Below are positions 43,182-51,947 of a DNA stretch of 64,000 nt, in pieces (positions within the stretch are counted from its first letter, which is position 1; every line of letters starts with the position of its first letter). The notes under the pieces were generated by a model, which was not told the DNA's origin, did no database searches, and saw nothing but the letters and a program-made list of their open reading frames with translations. The stretch comes from JAFEBO01 sp036392375 (GTDB lineage: Bacteria > Planctomycetota > Phycisphaerae > Phycisphaerales > UBA1924): positions 1-64,000 of the forward strand of contig DASVYC010000120.1 in NCBI GenBank assembly GCA_036392375.1. The letters are read 5' to 3'. Position numbers and translations under genes: made by a program.

Positions 43182-44344
43182 GCACCGATGAACTGACGCT
43201 GCTGGGCCCTCGCACCTACTTCGGGGCGATGTTCGAGGCGATCGACGCCGCACGCGAGGAGGTGCTGGTCGAGACGTACATTTTTCACCTTGATCGCACG
43301 GGGACGCAGTTCTTCGAGCACGCGGCGGCGGCGGTGCGTCGTGGCGTGCGGGTGCGGATGCTGGTCGACGGGCTGGGCAGCCCGGAGTTTCTCGGTGCGG
43401 GCGAGCAACGGATCCGGGACGCGGGCATTCAGCTCGTGATCTACAACCGCACGGGGCGGGTCCCTATCGGCGCGCTGCACGATCGGATGCACCGCAAGCT
43501 GGTGGTGGTGGATCGGAGCGTCGCGTTCCTGGGGGGGATCAACATCGCCGACGAGTACGCGGGGCTGGAGATCGAGGGATCGTTCTACGACCTTGCGGTG
43601 CGGGCGCGCGGGCCGGTGGCTGCGGACGCGGCGGATCTTTCCGATGAGCTGTTTGCCCGCGCGACGTCGAGCACGATCCGGCGCGTGTGGCGGCGGCTGC
43701 GTCGCCCGCGGGGGCGGGGCGGACGCGACAGCAACGCGAGGACGCGGATTGTGGCGCGGGACAACCACCTGCGCAAGAACACGATCGAGCGCGAGTACGT
43801 GCGTGCGATCAAGAGCGCGCGAGAGTCGATTGTGATGGCGCACGCGTATTTCCTGCCGTCGCACGGCTTGGTGCACGCGCTGTGCGCCGCGGCTCGGCGC
43901 GGCGTGAAGGTCTTGGTGGTGATCCAGGGGCGCGCCGAGCACCGGGTGCTGCGGGCGGCTCAGTGGCATCTGTACGACCGCTTGACGCGAGCCGGGGTCA
44001 CGCTGTATGGGTACGAGTGCTGCTACCTCCACGCCAAGGTGATGGCGGTAGACGATCGGTGGTGCACGATCGGATCGTCGAACCTCGAGCCGTGGAGCTT
44101 GATGTCGAACCTGGAGATCAACCTGGTGAGCGAGGAGCCGGCGTTCGTGGCGGCGGTGAAGCGCGACGTGGAAGACCGGCTGGAGGACGAGTGCTGCCAC
44201 ATCGACATGTCGCGGCAGGGGTGGTGGGGGCGAGTGTGGTCGGCGCTGGCGTACGAGCTGTTCCTGTGGATCTTTGTGATCACCGGCGGTCGGAGCGACA
44301 AGATGTGGCGCGTGGCGCCGCGGGTGGAGGCAGCGGAAGCGTGA
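43178..44344 (+). CDS. clsB: Cardiolipin synthase (phospholipase D family, ClsB-like)
   Basis: A 388-residue enzyme with two HKD motifs: HRKLVVVDRSVAFLGG (first) and HAKVMAVDDRWCTIGSSNLE (second). It would condense phosphatidylglycerol with another lipid head group to make cardiolipin. It lacks the two N-terminal membrane helices of ClsA, as in ClsB; a C-terminal hydrophobic stretch (VWSALAYELFLWIFVITGG) may attach it to the membrane. It is translationally coupled to the EEP gene. Confidence 0.88.
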   Translation: MSTDELTLLGPRTYFGAMFEAIDAAREEVLVETYIFHLDRTGTQFFEHAAAAVRRGVRVRMLVDGLGSPEFLGAGEQRIRDAGIQLVIYNRTGRVPIGALHDRMHRKLVVVDRSVAFLGGINIADEYAGLEIEGSFYDLAVRARGPVAADAADLSDELFARATSSTIRRVWRRLRRPRGRGGRDSNARTRIVARDNHLRKNTIEREYVRAIKSARESIVMAHAYFLPSHGLVHALCAAARRGVKVLVVIQGRAEHRVLRAAQWHLYDRLTRAGVTLYGYECCYLHAKVMAVDDRWCTIGSSNLEPWSLMSNLEINLVSEEPAFVAAVKRDVEDRLEDECCHIDMSRQGWWGRVWSALAYELFLWIFVITGGRSDKMWRVAPRVEAAEA

Positions 44345-44428
44345 TCGAGTGGGCGTGAGAGACGGGCTCCCGCGACAAGCATCTTGAATGCGGGGCGCGG
44401 CGGGCGAGCGGGCCCGTGGGCACGTCAT

Positions 44429-45424
44429 ATGCTTGACGCGATGATGATCACGCAGGTGTTGCAATTCTGCGGGGGGTTGGTGTTGCTGCTGGTGGGCGGG
44501 CGGCTGTTGGTGTCGGCTTCGGTGGACACGGCGAAACGGTTGAGGGTTTCGCCGCTGGTCGTGGGGCTTACGCTGGTGGCGTGGGGGACGAGCGCGCCGG
44601 AACTGGCGCTCAATTTGATCTCGGCGTCGAAGGGGCGGAGCGATCTGGCGCTGGGGAATGTCGTGGGCGCAAACATCTGCAATATGGCGCTGGTGCTGGG
44701 CTTGTGTGCGCTCATGAAGCCCTTGACGGTGCAGGAACGCCTCATCAAGGTGGAGATCTGGCTGAACGCGGCGATCCTGGGGGCCATGGCGCTGCTGGGC
44801 GTGACCGGGGTGTTTGCACCTTGGAAGGCAGGGCTGATGCTCGGCGTGTTTGGTGCGTACAGCATGTGGACGATCATGGCGGCGCTGCGTCAGAGCGACG
44901 AGGCGAGGTCTCCCTCGGCGGCGGATACGTTGGGCGATGATCCGACGCGCGGGGCAGAGCCGATGGGCTGGGTGATGATCACGGCGTGCTTTATCGGAGG
45001 CCTGGTGCTGCTTTCGTTGGGGGGCTCACTCGCGAGCGACGGCGCGTCGGGCATGGCGTTGTCGCTGGGCGTGCCGGCGGCGATCGTGGGAGTGACAATC
45101 GTTTCGATCGGTACCACGCTGCCGGAAGTGATCACCGGGATCCTCGCGGTCCGCAAGGGGCAGACGGATCTGGCGATGGGCAACGCCATCGGGTCGTGCT
45201 TGTTCAACGCGGGTGCGATCTTCGGAGTGATCGGGCTGGTGTCGCCCTCCGCGGTGGACGGCGCTCTCACCCTCCCGCTGGTGTACATGGGAGCGCTGGC
45301 GGTGGCGCTGGTGCCGATCAGCCGCACGTTTGGCAAGACTGTCTCTCGGATGGAGGGTGGCGTGCTGCTGCTGACGTACGCGGGGTTTCTGGCGGTTTCA
45401 GCGTGGGTAGCGACCCGCGGGTAG
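44429..45424 (+). CDS. Calcium/sodium antiporter (CaCA family)
   Basis: A 331-residue membrane exchanger with two inverted five-helix halves. The alpha repeats are clear: AWGTSAPELALNL with GNVVGANICNM, and SIGTTLPEVITGI with GNAIGSCLFNAG. It exchanges Ca2+ or another divalent cation for Na+ or H+. The first codon could be 44429, 44441 or 44444; none has a good ribosome binding site. Confidence 0.92.
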   Translation: MLDAMMITQVLQFCGGLVLLLVGGRLLVSASVDTAKRLRVSPLVVGLTLVAWGTSAPELALNLISASKGRSDLALGNVVGANICNMALVLGLCALMKPLTVQERLIKVEIWLNAAILGAMALLGVTGVFAPWKAGLMLGVFGAYSMWTIMAALRQSDEARSPSAADTLGDDPTRGAEPMGWVMITACFIGGLVLLSLGGSLASDGASGMALSLGVPAAIVGVTIVSIGTTLPEVITGILAVRKGQTDLAMGNAIGSCLFNAGAIFGVIGLVSPSAVDGALTLPLVYMGALAVALVPISRTFGKTVSRMEGGVLLLTYAGFLAVSAWVATRG

Positions 45425-45485
45425 TGAGACCCTGGGCCCGGGGGCCGCGGGGTGGGGGACAGAGCGGGCGGCGTAGAGTCGGTGC

Positions 45486-45746
45486 ATGGCCCGTCGGAGC
45501 TCCCTGCGCGAGATTCCCGGTATCGGAGCGACGTTTGTCCGTGATTTCGCACGGCTCGGCGTGACGGAGATTGCGGATCTGCGGGGCGCAGACCCAGAGC
45601 GGTTGTTCGGCAAGCTGGAACGCGCCAACGCCGCCGAGAGGCACGCGACGAGCAAGAACTACTTGTACGTGATCCGGATGGCGGTGTACTACGCGAACGG
45701 CGGGCGCGATCCGCAACGACTGAAGTGGAACGCGTGGAAGGATTGA
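45486..45746 (+). CDS. Helix-hairpin-helix protein of the Cdd1 family
   Basis: An 86-residue protein with a helix-hairpin-helix at residues 8-35 (LREIPGIGATFVRDFARLGV) and the family end ending in RLKWNAWKD, the pattern of the small 'pathogenicity locus' Cdd1 family. The HhH suggests DNA or protein binding; the role is unknown. It is the last gene before the tRNA-Gly insertion scar. Confidence 0.8.
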   Translation: MARRSSLREIPGIGATFVRDFARLGVTEIADLRGADPERLFGKLERANAAERHATSKNYLYVIRMAVYYANGGRDPQRLKWNAWKD

Positions 45747-45871
45747 GTCGCCCGAGGGACAAGGCGAGGACATTCCGTGTCATTGTTCGACCGTGGCCCC
45801 AGCTGCGTGGATCCCGACAGCGTCGTCGAAGCTCGCTGAATGTACGGGGCGACCATGAACTTGATTCAACG

Positions 45872-45906
45872 AAAAGCCGCCGGTGTCATCGAGTGACATC
45901 GGCGGC
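45872..45906 (-). terminator. Displaced tRNA-Gly terminator
   Basis: GCCGCCGGTGTCA (45876-45888) pairs with TGACATCGGCGGC (45894-45906) with one G-U, and on the minus strand the hairpin is followed by TTTT. It lies 15 bases beyond the 3' end of the tRNA-Gly fragment at 45921-45964, exactly where the intact tRNA gene would have its terminator; the intact tRNA at 56.7 kb has none. Confidence 0.8.
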
Positions 45907-45920
45907 AGCCATTGATCCAG

Positions 45921-45964
45921 AAAGCGGGCGACCGGGATCGAACCGGCGACATTCAGCTTGGGAA
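45921..45964 (-). other. Attachment-site copy: 3' half of tRNA-Gly(CCC)
   Basis: Forty-four bases identical to 56723-56766, covering the tRNA from the anticodon loop to the 3' end plus two more bases. The sequence stops matching at 45965. It is in the same orientation as the intact tRNA, as expected for the distal direct repeat left by integration into a tRNA 3' end. Confidence 0.9.
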
Positions 45965-46241
45965 CCGACCCCGAGGCGGGTCAGAAAGCCTTGTCTTGCA
46001 TCAGTTTACCGCATGTTTTGGCAATTGCAAGCCTTCGCACTACCACTCGTGATTTCTCGGTGTTTTTCGTTCACGTCCATTGGATCTCAGTAGTGATGTG
46101 GTAGACGTTCCGGCGGAAGAACGCGAGGACTCGCGTATCGCTATGTCGATCCTTTGGCCCTTCATCCGGTGGGACTATCCGATGTCTCGATGACTTCGCC
46201 GCTAACTTCAGAACGCGCTACAAACTACCGGAATCGGAACG

Positions 46242-47342
46242 TCAAAAGAGCACGCTGAAACCCACACCGGCGAACAGATTGTCTGCAGTCTCGTTCAGGC
46301 CCACGCCGACTCGAGCATCCAGTTGGACGCGCGGGGTGAGCAGATATGACGTGCCGGCGTCAATGGAATGGCTTGAACCGCTGCCCTTGCTGGCTGGGAA
46401 GACCGCGTAGTACTCGGCGAACACGCCCCAGCGATCGGAGATCGCGTAGGTTCCGCAGATCGACGCCGCGCCTTGCCAATAACGGGCGCCTTCACTGGTC
46501 GACCAGCTTGCGTTGATGTTGCCGTAGACACCAAATCCTTTGAGCGCGGCGCCACCAAGCGCCTCGAGGTCGTAGGACCAGATGAGCTTGAAGGTCGGTT
46601 CGGCTCGCCGGCTGCTGATGCCGGCGCTACCGGCGCCGGTGGTGGTCGCGGCGCTGATCGCCAGGCGCGGAAGAGCGCCGGCTTGATCGGTGAGCTTGAA
46701 CTTGACTCCGACCGCGAGGTCGCTCCAGCCTTCGGAGGATTGAGACTCGGTGTCGTTCGGGCTGCGGGTTCGTGACCAGACGTAGCCCGAAGTCGCGAGG
46801 CGCAGTTCGAAGCGATCGTTCACAAGACCGACGCGGGCCAGCAATTCTGGTGCGTTGTGACGCTGCGTTTCTGTGCCGTTGCGATCGCGCCAGATGAAGG
46901 TGTAGCCGGTTTCAAGCTGGAGATGGCCGACGGGGGCGATCCCGGCGGTATCGCTGAAGCTCGGGCGATCCGTGGAGATGGTCGGATGAGCGTGGGCCCT
47001 TTCGACGGCAGCTGGCGACTCGGTTGCAGGAGATGAGATGGGAGTGGTTGGCGATTGAGTCGATGGGGCCTGGCCGGTCGGCGAGGCCGATGCGGTCGGT
47101 GCTTGCGGAGTCTGGGCGAGGGCGGATCCGGAGAGCACCAAGGCGGCACCGATCGCGATGGGAGTGGCGGAGTCCCGCCGCGTCCCGGACGGAGTAGGTT
47201 CCGTGCGATCGCGCTCGCTACGACCGCAGTCGCGATTGCCTTCAAGCCAATCCCGCATGAATACGCGAAGAAGGTTCATCTCAGCGAGGATGGCGATGGT
47301 GGCGAGGGCGAAGCAGAGAACGGACTCGAGCGGCTCAGACAT
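46242..47342 (-). CDS. Outer-membrane-type beta-barrel protein (transporter/'MetA-pathway of phenol degradation' family)
   Basis: Up to 366 residues. The family block TDRPSFSDTAGIAPVGHLQL begins the barrel, which then shows alternating strands and ends in the aromatic GVGFSVLF. A signal-peptide-like stretch (IAIGAALVLSGSALAQ) sits at residues 62-77, after a hydrophilic region and another hydrophobic run at the very start, so the real start may be internal (47279 or 47258); ATG 47342 has CGGAG before it. A Pro/Thr/Ser linker follows the signal. Located inside the tRNA-flanked island. Function unknown. Confidence 0.7.
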   Translation of the reverse strand: MSEPLESVLCFALATIAILAEMNLLRVFMRDWLEGNRDCGRSERDRTEPTPSGTRRDSATPIAIGAALVLSGSALAQTPQAPTASASPTGQAPSTQSPTTPISSPATESPAAVERAHAHPTISTDRPSFSDTAGIAPVGHLQLETGYTFIWRDRNGTETQRHNAPELLARVGLVNDRFELRLATSGYVWSRTRSPNDTESQSSEGWSDLAVGVKFKLTDQAGALPRLAISAATTTGAGSAGISSRRAEPTFKLIWSYDLEALGGAALKGFGVYGNINASWSTSEGARYWQGAASICGTYAISDRWGVFAEYYAVFPASKGSGSSHSIDAGTSYLLTPRVQLDARVGVGLNETADNLFAGVGFSVLF

Positions 47343-47520
47343 GGATCGGCTCCGGGGAAGTTGTGACAGATCAGCGTGATGACTGTCGCACGCACGTTGC
47401 GGCGGTCGATCAGCGCGGCATCAAGGCGTGGCCTTGGCGAATCAAGGCCGAATCAAGATGCTTCCGGGAAGCGGCGCAAGCTCGCGCTGTGAACCGGCCG
47501 CAGCAGGAACGTGCTGTGTC

Positions 47521-47559
47521 TTTATGCGGCGTTTATGCAAGAGGGGACTGCGTTTACGC
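47521..47559 (+). promoter_or_regulatory. Candidate KdpE operator
   Basis: TTTATGC occurs at 47521-47527 and 47532-47538 (11-base period), and TTTACGC at 47553-47559, about two helical turns on. The enterobacterial KdpE site is also two T-rich half-sites with an 11-base period (TTTATA, TTTACA). A second tandem pair, GAATCAAG twice with an 11-base period, lies near 47439-47457. Both are upstream of the kdp operon. Confidence 0.5.
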
Positions 47560-47618
47560 GGCGGAGAGCGACGAGCGACCACATTCGGGCGATCCTTCTG
47601 CCGTCAGGAGGATGCGCC

Positions 47619-47768
47619 ATGTTCGACCTCTCCGCTGTCGTGTTGTTCTTCACCTGTCTCGGCCTGACTTTCGCGCTCGTGCGTGTGTGCGCATGGCTGC
47701 AGCCTCAGGACACGCCGTCGATCAAGGACCCGGCCTCAAACGCCACCATCCCGGAGACCTATCGGTGA
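47619..47768 (+). CDS. Small membrane protein at the head of the kdp operon
   Basis: A 49-residue protein, MFDLSAVVLFFTCLGLTFAL at its start, with one membrane segment and a polar tail ending in TIPETYR. AGGAGG lies eight bases before the ATG. Its stop overlaps the kdpF start (GTGA), so it is translated with the operon. It is not one of the standard Kdp subunits. It may be a small accessory or leader protein; its product has not been identified here with any named family. Confidence 0.75.
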   Translation: MFDLSAVVLFFTCLGLTFALVRVCAWLQPQDTPSIKDPASNATIPETYR

Positions 47769-47857
47769 TCTGGATTCCCCTCATCGCTGCGATGGTCGCT
47801 GCGGGTCTCTTGCTGTACCTGCTCGCCGCACTGCTCAAGCCGGAGTGGTTCCAATGA
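47765..47857 (+). CDS. kdpF: Potassium-transporting ATPase subunit F
   Basis: A 30-residue single-helix peptide from GTG 47765 (reading VIWIPLIAAMVAAGLLLYLL, then AALLKPEWFQ). The terminal LLKPE(W)F is the usual KdpF end (LL.PERF). KdpF stabilises the KdpABC complex. It overlaps the small ORF before it and kdpA after it by four bases each (GTGA and ATGA). Confidence 0.85.
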   Translation: MIWIPLIAAMVAAGLLLYLLAALLKPEWFQ

Positions 47858-49740
47858 ACGTGGGTGACCTGACTCAACACGCTTCTCCAGTCCTGGCCGC
47901 GATCAGCGGCTCGGGGATCCTTCAACTGGCGCTCTACATCGCGGTTCTGATCGCGCTGGTCAAGCCTTTGGGATGGGTCATGGCACGCGTGCTCGAGGGA
48001 CGGACGGGCGAGGCACCGCTCGGGCTGGGGCGCTTGCTGGGATGGGTGGAGCACGGGACCTACAGGCTCTGCGGCATCGCGACCGAAGGTGCGGGCGCGG
48101 GGCGTCGAGGCGTTGAGATGCGTTGGACTACGTACGCGGCGGGGATCCTGATCTTCAACGCGATCGGCTTTGTCGCGGTGTACGCGCTCCAACGGCTGCA
48201 GGGTGCGTTGCCGGGCAACCCGGCGGCCATCGCGCCCGTCGAGCCTGGATCGGCGTTCAATACCGCGGTCTCGTTCGTCACCAACACCAATTGGCAGGGC
48301 TACGGCGGCGAGACGACGATGTCCTATCTCACGCAGATGCTCGGACTGGGCGTGCAGAACTTCCTGAGCGCCGGCACGGGTATCGCGGTGCTTGCAGCGC
48401 TGCTGCGTGGACTGGCCCGCAGGTCGTCGGCGACCATCGGCAACTGCTGGATCGATCTCACGCGTGTCACACTCTACATCCTGCTCCCGTTGTCGATGGT
48501 GCTTGCGGTGGCCCTGGTCAGCCAAGGCGTCGTGCAGACTTTCCGCGGTCCCGCCAAGGTCGCGTTGATGACGCCGCTTTCGTACGCGGAACCTTTGAAG
48601 AACGCCGCGGGCGAGACGCTGAAGAACTCCGACGGCAGCGACCAGTCCGTGGCCGTGACCGTCCGGGAGCAAGTCATCCCACTCGGACCTGCGGCGTCGC
48701 AGATCGCCATCAAGCAACTCGGGACCAATGGCGGCGGCTTCTTCAACACGAACTCCGCTCACCCTCTGGAGAACCCAACCGCCTTGTCCAACTTTCTGCA
48801 GGTGCTCGCGATCTTGCTGATACCAGCGGCCCTTTGCTGGACCTTTGGTGAGATGGTCCGCGATCGGCGGCAGGGCTGGGCCCTGCTCGCGGCCATGCTG
48901 GTGATCTTCACCCCGCTGCTCGCGGCAACGTATGTCTTCGAGGCACGTGGGAACCCCGCCGTGGTATCGCTCGGCGTTGAGACAGGAGAAGGACGAGGCG
49001 GCGACGGCGGGAACATGGAGGGCAAAGAGGCCCGCTTCGGCGTGGCTAACTCTGCTCTGTGGGCCGCGGCGACGACCGCGGCGAGCAACGGCAGCGTAAA
49101 CGCGATGCACGACTCGTTCACCCCGCTCGGTGGGCTGATTCCGATGTGGCTGATGCAGCTCGGCGAGGTGGTATTCGGGGGCGTGGGCTCTGGTCTCTAC
49201 GGCATGCTCATGTTCGTGATTGTCGGTGTGTTCGTGGCGGGGCTCATGGTCGGCCGCGCTCCCGAGTATCTCGGCAAGAAAATAGAGCCTTTCGAGATGA
49301 AGATGGCGATGGTCTGCGTGCTGGTGCCGTGCGCGCTGACGCTCGTGGGAACCGCCGTCGCGGTGCTGGTTCCTGAGGGCAACACCACGAGCAATCCGGG
49401 CCCGCACGCGTTCAGCCAGATCCTGTACGCCTTCAGCAGTGCGGGCAACAACAACGGTTCGGCGTTCGCGGGCCTGAGCGCCAACACGCCCTTCTACAAC
49501 CTCTCCCTCGGCCTTGCCATGTGGTTCAGCCGTTTCTGGATCATCGTGCCGGTGCTCGCTGTCGCCGGCTCACTCGCGGCCAAGCGGGTCAGCCCGGCCA
49601 CCAGTGGCACGCTGCCCACGCACACGCCGGTGTTCGTGCTCATGCTCGTGGCGGTCGTGGTCATCGTGGGCGCGCTGACATTTGTCCCCGCTCTGGCCCT
49701 CGGCCCGGTCGCGGAACACCTACAGCTCGTCGCCAAGTAA
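47854..49740 (+). CDS. kdpA: Potassium-transporting ATPase, channel-like subunit A
   Basis: A 628-residue KdpA, the K+-binding membrane subunit related to SKT channels. The four selectivity-filter segments are recognisable: TNTNWQGYGGET, LGTNGGGFFNTNSAHPLENP, ASNGSVNAMHDSFTPLGG and SSAGNNNGSAFAGL. The start overlaps kdpF (ATGA). It is a little longer than the usual 560 residues, with an Arg/Gly-rich loop (ATEGAGAGRRGVEMRW) near residue 80 and an insertion (VETGEGRGGDGGNMEGKEAR) around 375. Confidence 0.97.
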   Translation: MNVGDLTQHASPVLAAISGSGILQLALYIAVLIALVKPLGWVMARVLEGRTGEAPLGLGRLLGWVEHGTYRLCGIATEGAGAGRRGVEMRWTTYAAGILIFNAIGFVAVYALQRLQGALPGNPAAIAPVEPGSAFNTAVSFVTNTNWQGYGGETTMSYLTQMLGLGVQNFLSAGTGIAVLAALLRGLARRSSATIGNCWIDLTRVTLYILLPLSMVLAVALVSQGVVQTFRGPAKVALMTPLSYAEPLKNAAGETLKNSDGSDQSVAVTVREQVIPLGPAASQIAIKQLGTNGGGFFNTNSAHPLENPTALSNFLQVLAILLIPAALCWTFGEMVRDRRQGWALLAAMLVIFTPLLAATYVFEARGNPAVVSLGVETGEGRGGDGGNMEGKEARFGVANSALWAAATTAASNGSVNAMHDSFTPLGGLIPMWLMQLGEVVFGGVGSGLYGMLMFVIVGVFVAGLMVGRAPEYLGKKIEPFEMKMAMVCVLVPCALTLVGTAVAVLVPEGNTTSNPGPHAFSQILYAFSSAGNNNGSAFAGLSANTPFYNLSLGLAMWFSRFWIIVPVLAVAGSLAAKRVSPATSGTLPTHTPVFVLMLVAVVVIVGALTFVPALALGPVAEHLQLVAK

Positions 49741-49763
49741 CGCCTCGCTCCTCGGAGTCCGTC

Positions 49764-51944
49764 ATGTCAAGCTCCGCTCCTCACGCCGGTACGCTCTTCA
49801 GCCTCGCCATCGTGCGTCCCGCCATCGGCTCGGCATTGGCCAAGCTCGATCCCCGGGTGCAGCTCCGCAACCCCGTCATGTTCGTCGTCTGGGTCGTCAG
49901 TGTGCTGACGACATTCCTGGCGTTCGCCGGCTACGCGGGGCATGGCGAGGTCGGCGGGTACTCGCCAACGCTGGTTTTGGTGATCGCGCTGTGGCTGTGG
50001 TTCACGGTGCTCTTCGCCAACTTCGCGGAGGCGATGGCCGAGGGGCGCGGCAAGGCTCAGGCCGCCAGTCTGCGCAAGAGCAAGCGCGATGTGCTGGCGA
50101 AGAAGATCGGATCGGGGACCTGGGCCCGAGCCGGCGGACAGAAACAAGCGACGGATATCGCCGCACTCCGGCCCGAGATCGTCTCAGGGGCCACGCTCAG
50201 GAAGGGCGACATCGTGCTCGTGCAGGCCGGCGACAGCATCCCGGGCGATGGCGAGGTGATCGAGGGCGTCGCGTCGGTCAACGAGTCTGCCGTGACGGGC
50301 GAGTCAGCGCCCGTCATCCGCGAGGCGGGTGGCGACCGCTCCAGCGTCGTCGGCGGCACACAGATCCTCAGCGATTGGCTCATTGTGCGGATCGCCGCTG
50401 ATCCCGGCTCCTCCTTCCTTGACCGCATGATCGCGATGGTCGAGGGTGCCAAGCGGCAGAAGACGCCCAACGAGATCGCGCTCGACATTCTGCTGGCCGC
50501 GCTGACCATCACGTTTCTGCTTGCCTGCTCGACGTTGTTGCCGTACTCGATGTATGCCGTGGCGCAGGCGAAGGCGGCGGATGCCGCGGCCACGGCGACG
50601 CCGATCACCGTGACGGTGCTGGTGGCGCTGCTGGTGTGCCTCATTCCGACGACGATCGGCGGCCTGCTCTCTGCGATCCGCATCGCGGGCATGGATCGTC
50701 TCGTGCAGGCCAACGTCATCGCCACCAGCGGCAGAGCGGTCGAGGCCGCGGGCGACGTGGACGTGTTGCTCCTCGACAAGACCGGCACGATTACGTTCGG
50801 CAACCGGATGGCGTCGGCGTTCTACCCGATCGACGGGACCACCGCGGAGCAGCTCGCCGACGCCGCACAGCTTTCGTCGCTTGCCGACGAGACGCCCGAA
50901 GGCCGATCCATCGTGGTGCTCGCCAAGCAGAAGTACGGGATCCGCGAGCGCGACATGCACGCGCTTGGCTTCGATGACAAGCCGGCGGTGTTCGTGCCGT
51001 TCACGGCGAACACCCGCATGAGCGGCGTCGACCTGCCGGTCTCAGTCCAGTACCCGCAAGGGAGGCAGATCCGGAAGGGATCCGCCGATGCGATTGACGC
51101 ATACGTCTCTCGCATGGGCGGTACGCCGAGCTCACAGGCACGCGAGATCGTGACCGACGTCTCCAAGCGCGGCAGCACGCCGCTCGTCGTTGCCGATGGG
51201 AGGGGACGGACGCTCGGCGTCATCGAACTGAAGGACATCGTGAAGGGGGGCATCGCCGAGCGTTTCGCCGAGCTCCGCCGCATGGGCATCAAGACGGTGA
51301 TGATCACCGGCGACAACCCGGTCACTGCGGCCGCGATCGCTGCGGAGGCGGGCGTCGATGACTTCCTCGCCCAGGCCACGCCCGAGGCCAAGCTCAGGCT
51401 CATCCGCGAGTATCAGCAGGGAGGGCGTCTTGTCGCCATGACGGGCGACGGCACCAACGACGCCCCGGCGCTGGCCCAAGCCGATGTTGCGGTCGCCATG
51501 AACAGCGGCACGCAGGCCGCCAAGGAGGCCGGCAACATGGTCGACCTCGACAGCAACCCGACCAAACTGATCGAGATCGTCCGCATCGGCAAGCAGCTGC
51601 TCATGACCCGTGGCTCGCTGACCACGTTCAGCATCGCCAACGACGTCGCCAAGTACTTCGCCATCATTCCAGCGGCGTTCATGAGCACCTACCCAGCGCT
51701 CGGGTCGCTCAACGTGATGCGGCTCAATCCCGCGACGGCCATCCTGTCCTCCGTCGTCTTCAACGCACTCATCATCATCGTGCTCATCCCGCTCGCCCTC
51801 CGCGGCGTGAAGTACCGGCCGGTCGAGGCCAGCCGTCTGCTCGGGCACAATCTGCTGGTGTACGGCATCGGCGGACTGATCGTGCCCTTCATCGGCATCA
51901 AGCTCATCGATGTGCTCGTGAACATGCTCCCTTTTTGGAACTGA
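49764..51944 (+). CDS. kdpB: Potassium-transporting ATPase, catalytic subunit B
   Basis: A 726-residue P-type ATPase. The phosphorylation site is DKTGTITFGNR (Asp338), with TGES (SAVTGESAPVI) in the actuator domain and TGDGTNDAPALAQADVAVAM in the hinge. It hydrolyses ATP to drive K+ through KdpA. GGAG lies eight bases before ATG 49764. It is longer than E. coli KdpB by about 45 residues, mostly at the N-terminus. Confidence 0.98.
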   Translation: MSSSAPHAGTLFSLAIVRPAIGSALAKLDPRVQLRNPVMFVVWVVSVLTTFLAFAGYAGHGEVGGYSPTLVLVIALWLWFTVLFANFAEAMAEGRGKAQAASLRKSKRDVLAKKIGSGTWARAGGQKQATDIAALRPEIVSGATLRKGDIVLVQAGDSIPGDGEVIEGVASVNESAVTGESAPVIREAGGDRSSVVGGTQILSDWLIVRIAADPGSSFLDRMIAMVEGAKRQKTPNEIALDILLAALTITFLLACSTLLPYSMYAVAQAKAADAAATATPITVTVLVALLVCLIPTTIGGLLSAIRIAGMDRLVQANVIATSGRAVEAAGDVDVLLLDKTGTITFGNRMASAFYPIDGTTAEQLADAAQLSSLADETPEGRSIVVLAKQKYGIRERDMHALGFDDKPAVFVPFTANTRMSGVDLPVSVQYPQGRQIRKGSADAIDAYVSRMGGTPSSQAREIVTDVSKRGSTPLVVADGRGRTLGVIELKDIVKGGIAERFAELRRMGIKTVMITGDNPVTAAAIAAEAGVDDFLAQATPEAKLRLIREYQQGGRLVAMTGDGTNDAPALAQADVAVAMNSGTQAAKEAGNMVDLDSNPTKLIEIVRIGKQLLMTRGSLTTFSIANDVAKYFAIIPAAFMSTYPALGSLNVMRLNPATAILSSVVFNALIIIVLIPLALRGVKYRPVEASRLLGHNLLVYGIGGLIVPFIGIKLIDVLVNMLPFWN

Positions 51945-51947
51945 CGC

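Noticed and set aside
45725..46093. Open frame over the tRNA fragment that also reads GSNRRHSAWE
   Set aside because: Same artefact from the partial tRNA copy; the rest does not resemble an integrase or any other protein.
45965..46241. Possible remnant of an integrase at the left end of the island
   Set aside because: Three minus-strand frames were read across the part next to the repeat: each is broken by stops and none shows the catalytic Arg/His/Tyr pattern.
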